Below, piece after piece: positions 1 to 8,073 of a DNA stretch of 64,000 nt. The stretch is from assembly GCF_017945865.1 (NCBI RefSeq), contig NZ_CP072829.1:1922001-1986000 (forward strand), given 5' to 3'. The translations under genes were made by a program, and so were the position numbers. The notes beneath the pieces were generated by a model. The model worked only from the letters and a program-made list of their open reading frames with translations. It searched no databases and was not told the origin of the DNA. Origin of the DNA: Xiamenia xianingshaonis. GTDB taxonomy: Bacteria > Actinomycetota > Coriobacteriia > Coriobacteriales > Eggerthellaceae. Every line of letters begins with the position of its first letter. Positions within the stretch are counted from its first letter, which is position 1.

Positions 1-41
1 CAGAGACGAAGTCGTGCGGCGTGGCTTGCGCTTGATTGGAA

Positions 42-115
42 TGGCTGGGGTACCAGGATTCGAACCTAGATAGCTGGTACCAAAAACCAGAGTCCTGCCG
101 TTGGACGATACCCCA
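42..115 (-). tRNA. tRNA-Gln (UUG)
   Basis: The reverse strand folds as a 74-nt tRNA that includes an encoded CCA end. The acceptor stem is TGGGGTA/TACCCCA with discriminator G. The anticodon arm CTGGT-TTTTGGT-ACCAG puts UUG in the anticodon position, which reads glutamine codon CAA. The T-arm has the usual GGTTCGAATCC. It lies directly downstream of the Vsr endonuclease gene on the same strand. Confidence 0.95.
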
Positions 116-189
116 GCGTATGAAAGCAGAAGAATGATACCTGTTCGCACGCGCCTTGGCAACGGGGCACAGAAGAAAGACGGAAAATA

Positions 190-771
190 TCATTCCGCCT
201 GTTCGGCGCCTGTCGGCTCTCCGGCGGGCGTTTTCAGCTCTTTCCCCAGTTCAGCGGCGAGCTGTGGCAACAGGTCGGCCATGGTGGCGTCGATGTTTCG
301 CTTCTTCAGCTGGCATTCCCATATCACGTGCACGCGCCACCCGACGTCTTCAAGCTCGCGCAGCGTCCGTTCGTCGCGTTCGACGTTGCGGTCGAACTTC
401 ACCACCCAATACTCGATATGGCTTTTTGGCATCGGCGGCTTGCAATGCGGACATCGGTGCCAGAAGCATCCCTGCACGAACAGCGCCACCCGTTTGCCCG
501 GCCATGCGACGTCGGGCTTCCCCGGCACCTTGTTCCAGTGAATGCGATACCCCGTCAGGCCCGCTTCGCGCAAACGCTGTCTGACCAGCAGTTCCGGCTT
601 CGTGTTCTTGCCCTTGTTGCCCTGCATGCTCTTGCGCACCGCCGCCGAGCTTGCCGCCGGCGCCCGCAGACTCGCGCCCGAAGACGCGCCGCCCGCGCCG
701 TCGGAACCCGGAGCCACAGCCGTCTGCGCCTCTTCGTCCGGCAGTATCACAAATGTATCGCTTTCTGCCAT
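190..771 (-). CDS. vsr: Very-short-patch-repair (Vsr) DNA mismatch endonuclease
   Basis: Vsr endonucleases nick next to T:G mismatches left by deamination of 5-methylcytosine and start repair. The core reads GNKGKNTKPELLVRQRLREA, then KPDVAWP with the catalytic Asp, GCFWHRCPHC with the catalytic His and zinc-binding Cys, and WECQLK near the end, all in family order. I place the start at the ATG at 771 (MAESD; 193 residues) because AAGGAAGG lies about 10 nt upstream. The frame stays open to an ATG at 864, but that stretch is the divergent promoter region shared with the next gene. The N-terminus has an Ala/Gly-rich linker of about 45 residues that is not typical of the family. No cytosine methyltransferase gene is visible in this window, so its partner must lie elsewhere or be absent. 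Confidence 0.87.
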   Translation of the reverse strand: MAESDTFVILPDEEAQTAVAPGSDGAGGASSGASLRAPAASSAAVRKSMQGNKGKNTKPELLVRQRLREAGLTGYRIHWNKVPGKPDVAWPGKRVALFVQGCFWHRCPHCKPPMPKSHIEYWVVKFDRNVERDERTLRELEDVGWRVHVIWECQLKKRNIDATMADLLPQLAAELGKELKTPAGEPTGAEQAE

Positions 772-824
772 AAAAACGAGCCTTCCTTTGTTCATATCGG
801 CATTTTTCCGATGCATGCTCATGA

Positions 825-830
825 TATGAT
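825..830 (+). promoter_or_regulatory. Candidate -10 box for the cell-wall-binding protein gene
   Basis: TATGAT lies 33 nt upstream of the start codon at 863, in the short divergent region with vsr. I see no good -35 hexamer at 16-18 bp spacing, so this is a weak call. Confidence 0.3.
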
Positions 831-862
831 ACTGCCCGTATTCGAAGAAAAGGGAGCCGAAC

Positions 863-2440
863 ATGACGAGTCTTGCCCTCTCAAGCCGCGAAGGCGCGCA
901 CCTTTCGCCTAAAGCGGCCGCCCACGCCGCGACCTGTGCCGCCCCGACCGCCGCAACGCGCCTTTCGCTCGAACCGGGCGCAGCCGGAACGGGCCACCCT
1001 GCCGCCGAATCCGCAGCCCTGCCTTCGTCCGCGCGAAGCCTCGCAGCGCTGTTTTTGGCCTGCGTCGTAGCGCTGACCTTGGCGTTTTGCTGTTCTGCGG
1101 CGGCGGCTCCAGCTGCTTACGCCGCCGATTCGCCCGCCCAGGGCTGGGTCAAGCAAGGAGGCGACTGGCAGTACCGGGTCAATGCGAAGCCGCTGCACGA
1201 CCAATGGAAGCGCATCGACGGCACGTGGTACTACTTCAAGTCGAATGCCGCCATGGCCCGCGGCTGGCAGCTGGTAGGCGACGACTGGTACCACTTCACG
1301 TCGGACGGCGCCATGCAGACCGGCTGGCTGAAGAAGGGCGGGCACTGGTACTACCTGACGCCCTCGGGCGCCATGAAGACCGGGTGGCTGAAAGACGGCG
1401 GCGTCTGGTACTACCTGAAGGAGAGCGGCAAGATGGCCACCGGCTGGGTGCAGGTCGGTGACGACTGGTACCACTGCGCCGGCGACGGCGCCATGCAGAC
1501 CGGCTGGCTGAAGAAAGGCGGCCGCTGGTATTTCCTGACGCCCTCGGGCGCCATGAAGACGGGCTGGTTGAAGAACGGCGGCTGGTGGTACTACCTGAAG
1601 GAGAGCGGCGCCATGCAGGTCGGCTGGGCCGAAATCGACGGCGAGCAGTATCGGTTCAACGATCACGGGCAGTACATGCCCACGCTGGGACTCAACAAGC
1701 TGAAGAAGGCCGTCGGCAGCGTGCCGAACCAGTGGTATGCAACCGTGCAAGGCGCCCCGCTTTCGACCAAGACGATCGACAAGCTCAACAACGACATGCT
1801 GCGGTTCTGGAACCACGGCCATGACGTGGGATTCGTGCTGGTCGACGCCATGACCGGCGCCACCATCTCGGGCAACCCGTACCGCAACTTCCAAGCCGCC
1901 AGCACCATCAAAGGCCCGTATTGCTGCGCGGTCACGTATTCGTACCCGAACAAGGCGTGGAAAAACCGCAAACCTATTTCCGACGCCGTCATCTGGTCCA
2001 TCAACGAACAGTACCAGGCCGTGCGCAACACGTTCGGCGGCTCTCCGATGAAGACGTACATGAAGCAGGCCGGCGTCAACCACTTCTCGCCCAACAGCGT
2101 GTGGGTGTCTCGCATGCGTCCGGTTGACCTGGCGAAACTGTGGGTGCGCAACTACGAGTTCTTCGGCGAGCGCGAAAAAGGCGCTTCGTGGCTGCAGAAG
2201 TACTTCCTGCAGTCGAACTACACGTTTTTGCGCGAGAACCTGTCAAGCCGCCATCCGGTGTTCTCCAAGCCCGGCTGGATCGGGGGCGTCAGCCACAACG
2301 ACGCAGGCATCATCATGGCCGACGACCACCCCTACGTCGTGGCGATCATGTCGAGCTGCGACCCGTATGCCTGCAACTGCCTGGGCAAACTGGCACGCGA
2401 CCTGGATTCGGCACACAGCGAAATGGTCCGCAACCTGTAA
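863..2440 (+). CDS. Secreted cell-wall-binding-repeat protein with serine beta-lactamase-like domain
   Basis: This 525-residue exported protein has three parts. Residues 1 to about 90 hold an unusually long pre-sequence ending in a hydrophobic segment and an AxA-type site before the mature start. Residues 94 to about 280 carry nine cell-wall-binding repeats of roughly 20 residues (WLKKGGHWYYLTPSGAMKTG type), the class that binds choline or glucan in wall polymers. Residues 285-525 resemble class A beta-lactamase/transpeptidase folds: S347-T-I-K350 fits the catalytic SxxK, while the later KTG-type motif reads KPG. Altered motifs suggest a peptidoglycan-related hydrolase or an inactive binding module rather than an antibiotic-resistance enzyme. 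AAGGGAG lies 7 nt before the ATG. A strong hairpin follows the gene. Confidence 0.82.
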   Translation: MTSLALSSREGAHLSPKAAAHAATCAAPTAATRLSLEPGAAGTGHPAAESAALPSSARSLAALFLACVVALTLAFCCSAAAAPAAYAADSPAQGWVKQGGDWQYRVNAKPLHDQWKRIDGTWYYFKSNAAMARGWQLVGDDWYHFTSDGAMQTGWLKKGGHWYYLTPSGAMKTGWLKDGGVWYYLKESGKMATGWVQVGDDWYHCAGDGAMQTGWLKKGGRWYFLTPSGAMKTGWLKNGGWWYYLKESGAMQVGWAEIDGEQYRFNDHGQYMPTLGLNKLKKAVGSVPNQWYATVQGAPLSTKTIDKLNNDMLRFWNHGHDVGFVLVDAMTGATISGNPYRNFQAASTIKGPYCCAVTYSYPNKAWKNRKPISDAVIWSINEQYQAVRNTFGGSPMKTYMKQAGVNHFSPNSVWVSRMRPVDLAKLWVRNYEFFGEREKGASWLQKYFLQSNYTFLRENLSSRHPVFSKPGWIGGVSHNDAGIIMADDHPYVVAIMSSCDPYACNCLGKLARDLDSAHSEMVRNL

Positions 2441-2517
2441 GGTCGGCGCCTGGTCGAACGCACCGACCCGCCTGAACGCCCTCGCGCGACCAGGCAGCAA
2501 GCGCACGCAGGCACGCG

Positions 2518-2561
2518 ACAGAAGCGCCGCCCGACGGGGAATTGTCGGGCGGCGCTTCTGT
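2518..2561. terminator. Perfect 18-bp hairpin between convergent genes
   Basis: ACAGAAGCGCCGCCCGAC pairs perfectly with its complement across an 8-nt loop. It lies between the stop of the wall-binding protein gene (+) and the stop of pgi (-). There is no long U-tract on either side, so it is probably a bidirectional terminator or 3'-end stabiliser. Confidence 0.65.
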
Positions 2562-2684
2562 TGCATCAGGGGGCGCTCGCATTGCAAGAGTCTCAGGCTA
2601 ATGATGACTTGTTTCATCAGCTTTGAACGCGCGGCCGGCGTTCGGGCGAGGCAGCACCGTTGGCCGCCTCGCCTTTGCGCGTCG

Positions 2685-4403
2685 CTACTCGGTCACGCCC
2701 AGCTCACGGCCTATGCTCGCTGCGGCGACCGCCGTGCACACCAGCTGCGCCAGCATGCGCAGCGTAACGCTCGCGTTGTCCGGCAGGTGCAGGTGCACCA
2801 CGCGACGGCCGCGGTCCTGAAGCGCCAGAAAATCGCCCGTGGCCTGGGATTTCGCCAGCACACCAAGCGAGTCTGCCTCGGCTGGCAGCGCAATGTCGTT
2901 CGTTTCGTCGGCCGACAGCACCAGCACGACGCCGTTGTTCTTGCCGCCCTTCTGCAGCTGCCCGGTCGAATGCAGGTAGCGCGGTCCGATCTCCACGCAC
3001 GACGCCACGCCCAGCACCTCGGCAATGTCGTGGCGCATCTTCTCCATAGCGTTCAGGCGGTCTTCGCCCACGAACGGCAGAAACGCGTCGATGGCCACAT
3101 AGTCGCCCGGCTCGGCCGACGACAGCAGCGCCACGAGCGAGTCGCGCACCGAAGTGCAGTCTGCGAACTGGGGCGACTGGCGCATCTCGATGACGCCCGG
3201 ACGCGCACCGTCAAAAGCCGGCTCCGTGTAGGCCGCCTCAGGCGCACCGTCGCGCAGCACATCCAGCACGAGCGCCTTCGCAAGCGCCACGTCGGGCTGG
3301 TCGAAGGGGCACACCTGCATGAGATGTCCCGTCATAGCCACGGCGTATTCCCACATGATGAACTGTTCGGCCAGGTCATACACTGATTCGAAGCGATAGT
3401 CGCGACGCGGCACGGCCCCGTCGATGCAGCTGAGGCCTTCCTGGAAGTCGGCGCGGTCGTCCTCGAACGTCGTGGGCGCGTCATAGACCACCACGGTGCT
3501 GTCGCCGCGGTCGCAAGACAGCAGCAGCGGGTCGGACTCGATCATCGGCAGAATGCCCTGCCCGTGCTTGCCGACCGATTCGGCCACGAGCTGCTCGATC
3601 CACGGGCACAGCATGCGCCCCTCGGGCGGCGCCAGATACAGCAGCTTGTCGCGACCGTCGACATAGGCGTCGTAGAGGAACGCGGCCAGGTCAAGCGCCG
3701 GATTGTCGGCCGAATCCTCGGCGCAGCGACGCTCGGCTTCAGCCGCGCGGTCGACGAAACGCTGCACGTCGATGCCGATGAGCGCCGCCGTCACCAGGCC
3801 AAACACCGAAAGCGCCGAATAGCGCCCGCCAACGGTCGGCTCGCCCGAGAAGATGGCGCGCCACCCTTCCGACGTCGCCTGCGCCTCCAGGGCAGAGCCG
3901 GGATCGGTGATGGCCACCAGCCGCGAAAGCGTCGCTTCCGCGCCCAGCGCCTCTTCCAGATGCCTGCGCACGACGCCGAACAGCAGCCGCGGCTCGATGG
4001 TGCCGCCGCTCTTCGATGCAATGATCGCCAGCGTCGTGGCCGGATCGATGGACGCGAACAGCTCGCGCACGCACACCGGCGAGTCGGAGTCGAGCGTATG
4101 GAAGGCCACGCGGTTGTCGCAGCCGACGCCGATCTGGTTGAACGCGCTGATGGTCGCAGGCGCCTGGAACGACCCGCCCTGGCTGACGAGTATGACGTGG
4201 CGTATGCCCTGCTCAACCGCTTCATCGGCGAACGCCTGGATGCTGGCGACAGGGCACGGAGGCTCGCTTGCCAGCGTCGTCCATCCCATGAAGTTCTCGG
4301 CGCACGCCTGCGCTTCCTCGGAAAACGCGTACAGCGTGGCGTCTTTGGCGCGCACGCGACTGGCAACGCGTTGGCTCACGAGGGTCTCGACTGTGTTGGA
4401 CAT
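2685..4403 (-). CDS. pgi: Glucose-6-phosphate isomerase
   Basis: Pgi interconverts glucose 6-phosphate and fructose 6-phosphate in the cytosol. The 572-residue product has the sugar-phosphate binding motif SKSGGTIEP (130-138) and the signature GGRYSALS (192-199), with two SIS-type halves of the normal family length. AAGGAGA lies 7 nt before the ATG. It is the last gene of the glycogen operon, where it would link phosphorolysis products to glycolysis, or feed fructose 6-phosphate backwards into glucose 1-phosphate. The gap to the upstream amylase-MalQ gene is 60 bp, consistent with cotranscription. Confidence 0.92.
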   Translation of the reverse strand: MSNTVETLVSQRVASRVRAKDATLYAFSEEAQACAENFMGWTTLASEPPCPVASIQAFADEAVEQGIRHVILVSQGGSFQAPATISAFNQIGVGCDNRVAFHTLDSDSPVCVRELFASIDPATTLAIIASKSGGTIEPRLLFGVVRRHLEEALGAEATLSRLVAITDPGSALEAQATSEGWRAIFSGEPTVGGRYSALSVFGLVTAALIGIDVQRFVDRAAEAERRCAEDSADNPALDLAAFLYDAYVDGRDKLLYLAPPEGRMLCPWIEQLVAESVGKHGQGILPMIESDPLLLSCDRGDSTVVVYDAPTTFEDDRADFQEGLSCIDGAVPRRDYRFESVYDLAEQFIMWEYAVAMTGHLMQVCPFDQPDVALAKALVLDVLRDGAPEAAYTEPAFDGARPGVIEMRQSPQFADCTSVRDSLVALLSSAEPGDYVAIDAFLPFVGEDRLNAMEKMRHDIAEVLGVASCVEIGPRYLHSTGQLQKGGKNNGVVLVLSADETNDIALPAEADSLGVLAKSQATGDFLALQDRGRRVVHLHLPDNASVTLRMLAQLVCTAVAAASIGRELGVTE

Positions 4404-4463
4404 GATGGCTCTCCTTGCTTGGAACGGTTATTCATCGCCCTGATCGGGCGAAAACATCTCTCG

Positions 4464-7400
4464 TTATCGTCGTTTGCGCGTCATGCGGCGCAGCCGCCCC
4501 ATGCACGCTTCAAGGTCGGCCTGCCGCGCCTGCCAACCCCAGTTCTCGTCGGTGGTGCCCGGCACGTTCATGCGGGCCGAATCGTCCAGCTCAAGCACGT
4601 CTTGCAGCGAAAACACCACGACGTCCGCATCGGAATCGACCACCTTGGCCATGAATTCGCGGGCGAGCGCCCGGGCGGCGGCGTCAAGCGGAGAAGACGC
4701 GGAAAGGCCGGCGACATTGGTGGCTTCTGATGGTTCTGAATCGGAACTTGAAACGGTTTCAGAACCGTCGACAGCGCCAACACCAGACACATCGCCAGAG
4801 CCGCCCGCGTCGCCGGCAAGGCCGTAGCGGCTTTTCACCCACCCGAGCAGCGTCGACGTGTCGTGCGTGCTGGTGTAGCACATTTTTCCCAGGTCAGGCT
4901 TCCAAAATTCCCGTGGGTCGCCGTCGGCGAACTGCAGCACGCCCATGCCGAGCATGCCGGTGCGCGCCAGCAGCAGCTTCACCGCCGGCGTGACGAGCCC
5001 TAAATCCTCCGCAATGACCGGCAGCGGGCCGAAGCGCTCGTAAGCCCGCTCGAACAGGTCGATGCCCGGGCCTGGCAGCCACGACCCTTCGAACGCGGTC
5101 TTCCCCGCCGGTATGGCGTAGTAGGACTCGAGCCCGATGAAATGGTCGATGCGCACGTAGTCGTACCAGTCGAACAGGCGCCCGAACCGGTCGAGCCACC
5201 AGTCGTAGCCGTTTTCGCGCAGCACGTCCCAGCGATAGGTCGGGTTGCCCCACAGCTGTCCTTCGGCGGCGAACGGATCGGGCGGCACGCCGCCCTGGTC
5301 GGCCACGCACCCATGCTCGTCCAGCGAGAAATACTCCTGATGGGCCCACACGTCGGCCGAGTCGACCGACACGTAGATGGGCATGTCGCCGACGATCCTC
5401 ACGCCCCGCGCGTTCGCATACGCCCGCAAGGCCCGCCACTGCCAGTCGAACGCGAACTGCCACTCGCATTCGCGGCGCACCTCGGCGGCAAGCGCCGGAT
5501 CGTTCGCAAGCTCGGGCCGCCACGTGCGATAGGCCTCGGGCCACTGCTGCCACGGCACTTCGCCAACCACCGCTTTGATGGCCGCGAACGTCGCATACGG
5601 CAGAAGCCAGGCCGCGTTGCGCGCCAAAAACCCGTCGTAGGCCGGTCCGCCCACATCCGGCAGCTCGTCGGCCGCCAGCAGCCGCGTGTTGCCGGCGAAC
5701 GCGGAAAGCCCTGCGTAGGGCGACCCGAACTCGTCGGTGGGGTTCAGCGGCAGGATCTGCCAGTACCTCACGCCTTGCGCGACCAGCGCGTCCACAAACC
5801 GCCGCGCCGGCGCTCCCAGCGTGCCGAAAGCCACGTTCTCTCCGTCGGCGCCGGGGTTCGGCAGCGACGTGACGTGGCAGATCACGCCCGTGCCCCGCTC
5901 AAGCGGCGCGGCCAGCCCCGGCCCCAGCGCGAACACGCACGCCTGCATGCCGTCCAGCCTGCAGGTGAAGATGCCGTCTTCGCACGTCGGCGCCACGTCG
6001 GCGTTCACGCGCCACGGCTCGGCGGCAAACAGCACGCGCGGCATCGCGCTCGTCTGCCGAACCGCCGCCGCATCTTCGGGCGCAAGCCCTGCCGACGCGT
6101 CCACCAAGTCGATGGCAATGGTTTGCGGCGCGTCAGAACGATTCGCTGCGCACAGCACGATCTGCGGCACCGGCCCGGCGTCCCGCGACACCCGCAAAAC
6201 GGCGACCACCTCGGTTCCACACGAATAGAACGCGGCAGACCCGCTCTGCAACGCAGCGAGCGAGTTGCGCAAGCGCCCCAGGTCACGGTAGCATTCCGTC
6301 AGGTCCTGCCCGCAGTCGGCCCGCGGCCCCGACCAGGGGAACGTCGCCCGGTCAAAAGGATCGCGCCCGCCCTGCATGCCCCGCTCGTCGCCGTAGTACA
6401 AACACGGCACGCCCGGCAGCGTGTAGAGCAGCGTCGCGAGTATGCGCTGCAGGCGAGAGGCGCGCCAGTCGGCGCCCCCGTCGATGTCCGCCACGAGCGC
6501 CGCCTGCTGGCTGCGGTCCCGATCGCGGAACTCCGACCCGACGGCCAGCACGCTGCGCACGCGCTCCACGTCGTGCGACGACAGCAGGTTCATCAGGCTG
6601 GCGTAGAGCGGCCCCGGATAGTTAGCCTTCTGCAACTTTAAGAACGTCGCCAGCGCCGCCGCCGGCTCTGCGTCCAGCGCATAGCACAGCAGCGCCTCTC
6701 GCAGCGGGTAGTTCATCACCGAATCGAGCACCCGACCGAGCGCGTACGTACGCCGCTGCCCGTAGCTTTCCTTCGTGGTGGGATCTTCCCACACCTCCCC
6801 GATGATGACGGCGTCCGCATCGGAGCCCTTCACGCAAGACCGCACCTTTTCCAGCACGTCGTCAGGCACTTCGTCGGCAACGTCCAGCCGAACACCCTTG
6901 GCGCCGGCCGCAAACCATCCCGCAAGCACGCCGTCTTCGCCCAGCATATAGCGCTGCCACGACGCGTCGCGCTCGTTCGTTTCGGGCAGCGTTTCATCGC
7001 CCCACCAGCACCGATACGAGGCGCCCGTCGGCATGGGAGTGAAATCGTACCACGAACGGTACGGCGACCCCTCGCCCTGCGCCGCGCCGAACGAATCGTA
7101 GGACCCGTCGGCGTTGAAATAGCGGCTCGCCGCGCCCGTGTGGGACAGCACGGCGTCAAGCACGAGGCGAATCCCCCGCTCTTCTGCCGCGGCCGCCAGC
7201 CGGCGAAAGTCGTCCCACGTGCCCAAAAGCGGATCGATGGCTTCGTAGTCGCCCGTGTTGTAGCGATGGTTCGACCGCGCCTCGCACACCGGATTGAGAT
7301 AGACCGCCCGCACGCCGAGCGACGCCAGATAGTCCAAGCCCTCTTCGATGCCCTGCAGCGTGCCGCCGAAAAAGTCGACCGGGTCGTAGGGCTCCCTCCA

Positions 7401-8057
7401 GTCGGGAGCCTCGTTCCAGTCCTCGTGGATGCGGACGGGCCAGCCGCGCCGCTCGTGCGCCTCGACGCCTTCCCACCGCACGCCGCCCGTGCCGCGGGCG
7501 AAGCGATCAGGGAAGATCTGATACATCACGTGCCCCGCAAACCACGCGGGGGCCGCAAACGCCGGGTCGTGCACGGTCAGCTGGAACCCGTGCGCTTCAT
7601 AGGGCAGCAGCGAGTCGTCCGGCAGCGCCACGGCCTGGCCCGCGGTGGACAGGCCGTCCCCCCGCCGGCCGTATACGACGTCACCCTCAGCTGTGACCAG
7701 GTGAAACCGGTAAAACAGCACACGCGGCTCGCCCGTTGTGTCGATGCAGGCCTCCAAACCGCCCGCAGACGGCCGCAGAGGAATCCGCTTCCAGGCGAAG
7801 CGGCCTGCAGCCCCAAGGCCGCCGGCGTCGTGCGCGGATGCCGAAGCGTCCAGGCCCGCAGGCCCTTCCGCCTCGGCGTCCGCCGCAACGTCAAGCACTT
7901 CCAGCCATGCTTCTCGCACGTCTTCGCCGTTGCCCGCATCGATGCGCAGCGTCACCGCGACGACGGTCCCCGCAGGCACGGCGCCTGCCGGCAAGCGGTC
8001 CGACCGCCGCAGCGGATCGTGGGAAAACGCCAGCTGTGCTTTGCGTCTGTCAAGCAT
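4464..8057 (-). CDS. Alpha-amylase (GH13) / 4-alpha-glucanotransferase (GH77) fusion protein
   Basis: One 1197-residue polypeptide carries two complete glycan enzymes. Residues 1 to about 690 form a GH13 neopullulanase/maltogenic-amylase-like enzyme with nucleophile D392 (GVRLDVADEV), acid/base E421 (IIGEVWED) and D496 (LLSSHDVERV). Residues from about 700 to the end form a MalQ-type amylomaltase with D971 (YVRIDHFIG), E1017 (VIAEDLG) and D1066 (STHDTSTLLGW). An acidic Ser/Gly-rich insert of about 60 residues interrupts the GH77 domain before PGTTDENWGWQ. Both catalytic sets look intact. The role would be to trim and rearrange short maltodextrins released during glycogen turnover. I prefer the ATG at 8057 (MLDRRKAQ), 16 nt after the glgP stop; an ATG at 8099 would overlap glgP by 26 nt. 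Neither has a clear ribosome-binding site. Confidence 0.9.
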   Translation of the reverse strand: MLDRRKAQLAFSHDPLRRSDRLPAGAVPAGTVVAVTLRIDAGNGEDVREAWLEVLDVAADAEAEGPAGLDASASAHDAGGLGAAGRFAWKRIPLRPSAGGLEACIDTTGEPRVLFYRFHLVTAEGDVVYGRRGDGLSTAGQAVALPDDSLLPYEAHGFQLTVHDPAFAAPAWFAGHVMYQIFPDRFARGTGGVRWEGVEAHERRGWPVRIHEDWNEAPDWREPYDPVDFFGGTLQGIEEGLDYLASLGVRAVYLNPVCEARSNHRYNTGDYEAIDPLLGTWDDFRRLAAAAEERGIRLVLDAVLSHTGAASRYFNADGSYDSFGAAQGEGSPYRSWYDFTPMPTGASYRCWWGDETLPETNERDASWQRYMLGEDGVLAGWFAAGAKGVRLDVADEVPDDVLEKVRSCVKGSDADAVIIGEVWEDPTTKESYGQRRTYALGRVLDSVMNYPLREALLCYALDAEPAAALATFLKLQKANYPGPLYASLMNLLSSHDVERVRSVLAVGSEFRDRDRSQQAALVADIDGGADWRASRLQRILATLLYTLPGVPCLYYGDERGMQGGRDPFDRATFPWSGPRADCGQDLTECYRDLGRLRNSLAALQSGSAAFYSCGTEVVAVLRVSRDAGPVPQIVLCAANRSDAPQTIAIDLVDASAGLAPEDAAAVRQTSAMPRVLFAAEPWRVNADVAPTCEDGIFTCRLDGMQACVFALGPGLAAPLERGTGVICHVTSLPNPGADGENVAFGTLGAPARRFVDALVAQGVRYWQILPLNPTDEFGSPYAGLSAFAGNTRLLAADELPDVGGPAYDGFLARNAAWLLPYATFAAIKAVVGEVPWQQWPEAYRTWRPELANDPALAAEVRRECEWQFAFDWQWRALRAYANARGVRIVGDMPIYVSVDSADVWAHQEYFSLDEHGCVADQGGVPPDPFAAEGQLWGNPTYRWDVLRENGYDWWLDRFGRLFDWYDYVRIDHFIGLESYYAIPAGKTAFEGSWLPGPGIDLFERAYERFGPLPVIAEDLGLVTPAVKLLLARTGMLGMGVLQFADGDPREFWKPDLGKMCYTSTHDTSTLLGWVKSRYGLAGDAGGSGDVSGVGAVDGSETVSSSDSEPSEATNVAGLSASSPLDAAARALAREFMAKVVDSDADVVVFSLQDVLELDDSARMNVPGTTDENWGWQARQADLEACMGRLRRMTRKRR

Positions 8058-8073
8058 GGGCCGCTGATTTCGC

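Noticed and set aside
863-2440. Antibiotic-resistance beta-lactamase
   Set aside because: Wall-binding repeats and altered KTG/SDN motifs do not support a drug-hydrolysing class A enzyme.
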